The notes below the pieces were generated by a model that had not been told where the DNA came from, ran no database searches, and was given only the letters and a program-made list of their open reading frames with translations. The position numbers were made by a program, and so were the translations under genes. Shown here in pieces: positions 62,911 through 64,000 of a stretch of DNA of 64,000 bases. Numbering within the stretch: the stretch's first letter is position 1; each line of letters starts with the position of its first letter. Origin of the DNA: Tepidibacter mesophilus (GTDB lineage Bacteria > Bacillota > Clostridia > Peptostreptococcales > Peptostreptococcaceae); assembly GCF_002724055.1 (NCBI RefSeq), contig NZ_BDQY01000011.1:1-64000 (forward strand), read 5' to 3'.

Positions 62911-64000
62911 TTATAATTTGAATTTATCTACTATATTTTTTAATGATTTTGCAATTTCTTCTAATTCATATGATGAATTAGTTATCTCTTCTATTATTGC
63001 TGCTTGTTGTTGTATAGATGCACTTATTTGCTGCGTAGAAGCACTTGATTGTTGTGTAACCGCTGATATCTCTTGAATCGATTCTACAACTATCTTTTTA
63101 TCATCGTTTATCTTTTGTATATTATCTATTAAACTATCAATTCGTGTAACTATATGAGTTATAGCTACAGTGATAGCTTCAAATTTTTCTTCAGTCATGT
63201 TAGATGTTTTTTCTGTGCTTAAAAATATTTCTTTTGAATCATGTATTTTTTCCTTAGTGCTGTGAATTTCTATTTTAATATTATTAATAGTATTCTCTAT
63301 ATTATCAACATTATCAGTTACTTGATCTGCTAATTTTCTTATTTCCTGTGCAACTATCCCAAATCCTTTACCAGCTTCACCAGCTCTTGCTGCTTCTATC
63401 ATTGCATTTAAAGCCAATAAATTAGTTTGATCTGCAATAGATTTTATAGTTTCGGTTATTTCTTCTATTGATTTTGATTCATTATCAAGTACGTCAACTT
63501 GTGATACTACTTTTGATAATATAATAATGTTGTCAGATATTGATTTCTTCAATTCTACTATTGCTTTATTTCCTTCTTCATTTACTCTATTTATTTCATC
63601 TATATATTTTTCTATCTGATTAGAATTTTCTACTGTTATCTCTATATTTTTAGAAAGATTATCAAGTTGTAACACTGCATGCTCTGCATTTGTAGCTTGC
63701 TCTGATGATCCTTTTGCTAAATCATCTGTTGCATCTGAAATACCTTGAAATGTTGTTGAAGTATCTTTTATACTCTCATACATATTCTTTGCATTTTTCT
63801 CTACATTATTTGAGAAATCTTTTATACTCTGAATTATATTTCTAATAGATTTTCTCATCTCAATTAAACCATCTATTGTATGTGACAGTTCATCTTTATT
63901 TTTAATTTTTTTTATTTTATAATGTAAATCTTCATTAAATTGCAAATCGAAACCATTGGTATCTTCTAAACTTTTTGAAATAATTTTAAGCTTGTTATTT
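62911..64000 (-). CDS. Methyl-accepting chemotaxis protein, N-terminus outside the window
   Basis: The reading frame stays open to the window edge (363 codons visible), so the gene is cut. The visible part begins with what looks like the end of a HAMP domain ([22 protein letters not shown] split in two helices), followed by the signalling coiled coil. The hairpin tip [20 protein letters not shown] split near [12 protein letters not shown] (centre of the visible part) is the MCP signature that contacts CheA and CheW. A TTG at 63945 could be taken as start, but the upstream codons continue the HAMP and argue against it. Confidence 0.9.
   Translation of the reverse strand, partial: NNKLKIISKSLEDTNGFDLQFNEDLHYKIKKIKNKDELSHTIDGLIEMRKSIRNIIQSIKDFSNNVEKNAKNMYESIKDTSTTFQGISDATDDLAKGSSEQATNAEHAVLQLDNLSKNIEITVENSNQIEKYIDEINRVNEEGNKAIVELKKSISDNIIILSKVVSQVDVLDNESKSIEEITETIKSIADQTNLLALNAMIEAARAGEAGKGFGIVAQEIRKLADQVTDNVDNIENTINNIKIEIHSTKEKIHDSKEIFLSTEKTSNMTEEKFEAITVAITHIVTRIDSLIDNIQKINDDKKIVVESIQEISAVTQQSSASTQQISASIQQQAAIIEEITNSSYELEEIAKSLKNIVDKFKL

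Noticed and set aside
63945..64000. Start of the chemoreceptor at TTG 63945
   Set aside because: The frame is open to the window end and the upstream codons continue a HAMP-like segment, so the gene is cut by the edge.
1..64000. tRNA, rRNA, toxin-antitoxin or phage genes
   Set aside because: I looked on both strands and saw no cloverleaf, rRNA block, toxin-antitoxin pair or phage structural gene that I could support.

Overview
The window reads as a chromosomal segment of a low-GC, motile, endospore-forming Firmicute of class Clostridia. The supporting signs are very AT-rich DNA, SpoIIID/SpoIIQ/SpoIID/YyaC sporulation genes, Gram-positive flagellar genes with sigma-28 (SigD-type) promoters, and a CdISt1-like IStron of the kind known from Clostridioides. 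The gene order recalls Peptostreptococcaceae, but the species cannot be fixed from the sequence. Most genes lie on the minus strand.

Layout. (1) 1-2.4 kb: hairpin, then tex. (2) 2.5-8.3 kb: an accessory flagellar block with a FliS-like chaperone, a long 565-aa flagellin, an unlisted 42-aa ORF, a 916-aa FliK-like protein and divergent yaaR, with sigma-28 promoters facing both ways. (3) 8.3-17.1 kb: prfB (programmed +1 frameshift), secA, hpf, a raiA-type structured RNA with its own perfect sigma-A promoter, yjfB, fliT-like, fliS, fliD, flaG. This is the Bacillus order [27 protein letters not shown]. (4) 17.4-25.2 kb: a complete pseudaminic acid pathway (pseB, C, H, G, I, F) with two extra genes (an SDR and a DUF2920 hydrolase), read from a sigma-28 promoter. 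(5) 25.4-30.7 kb: three Maf flagellin glycosyltransferase paralogues and a small acidic protein. (6) 30.8-33.2 kb: a graveyard of mobile DNA (group II intron 3' end, IS3 and IS1182 transposase pseudogenes). (7) 33.2-42.4 kb: main flagellin, csrA, fliW, flgL, flgK, flgN, flgM, yvyF, comF, recD2. (8) 42.5-47.6 kb: metK under a SAM-I riboswitch, a small exporter, frameshifted ttcA, and a secreted glycosidase. (9) 47.7-49.55 kb: an IStron (group I intron + tnpB + guide-RNA region) directly upstream of sporulation gene yyaC. (10) 50.1-63.9 kb: AEC transporter, fabZ, flgJ-like, flgG, flgF, mbl, spoIIID, spoIIQ, spoIID, murA, ywmB (an order close to Bacillus), then a GH26 protein, a methyltransferase and a chemoreceptor cut by the window end.

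How the parts work together: sigma-28 promoters stand before flagellin 1, the FliK-like gene, yaaR, flaG-fliD, pseB, the maf operon, flagellin 2, flgM and flgF. One late flagellar regulon therefore couples filament building to pseudaminic acid synthesis and transfer. FlgM restrains sigma-28, and FliW-CsrA probably controls the main flagellin through two GGA sites in its leader.

Two families of dispersed intergenic palindromic repeats (about 212 bp, three copies; about 130 bp, four full copies plus fragments), a DnaA-box cluster in an AT-rich gap beside the raiA-type RNA, and the IStron at yyaC are the least explained and most interesting features.
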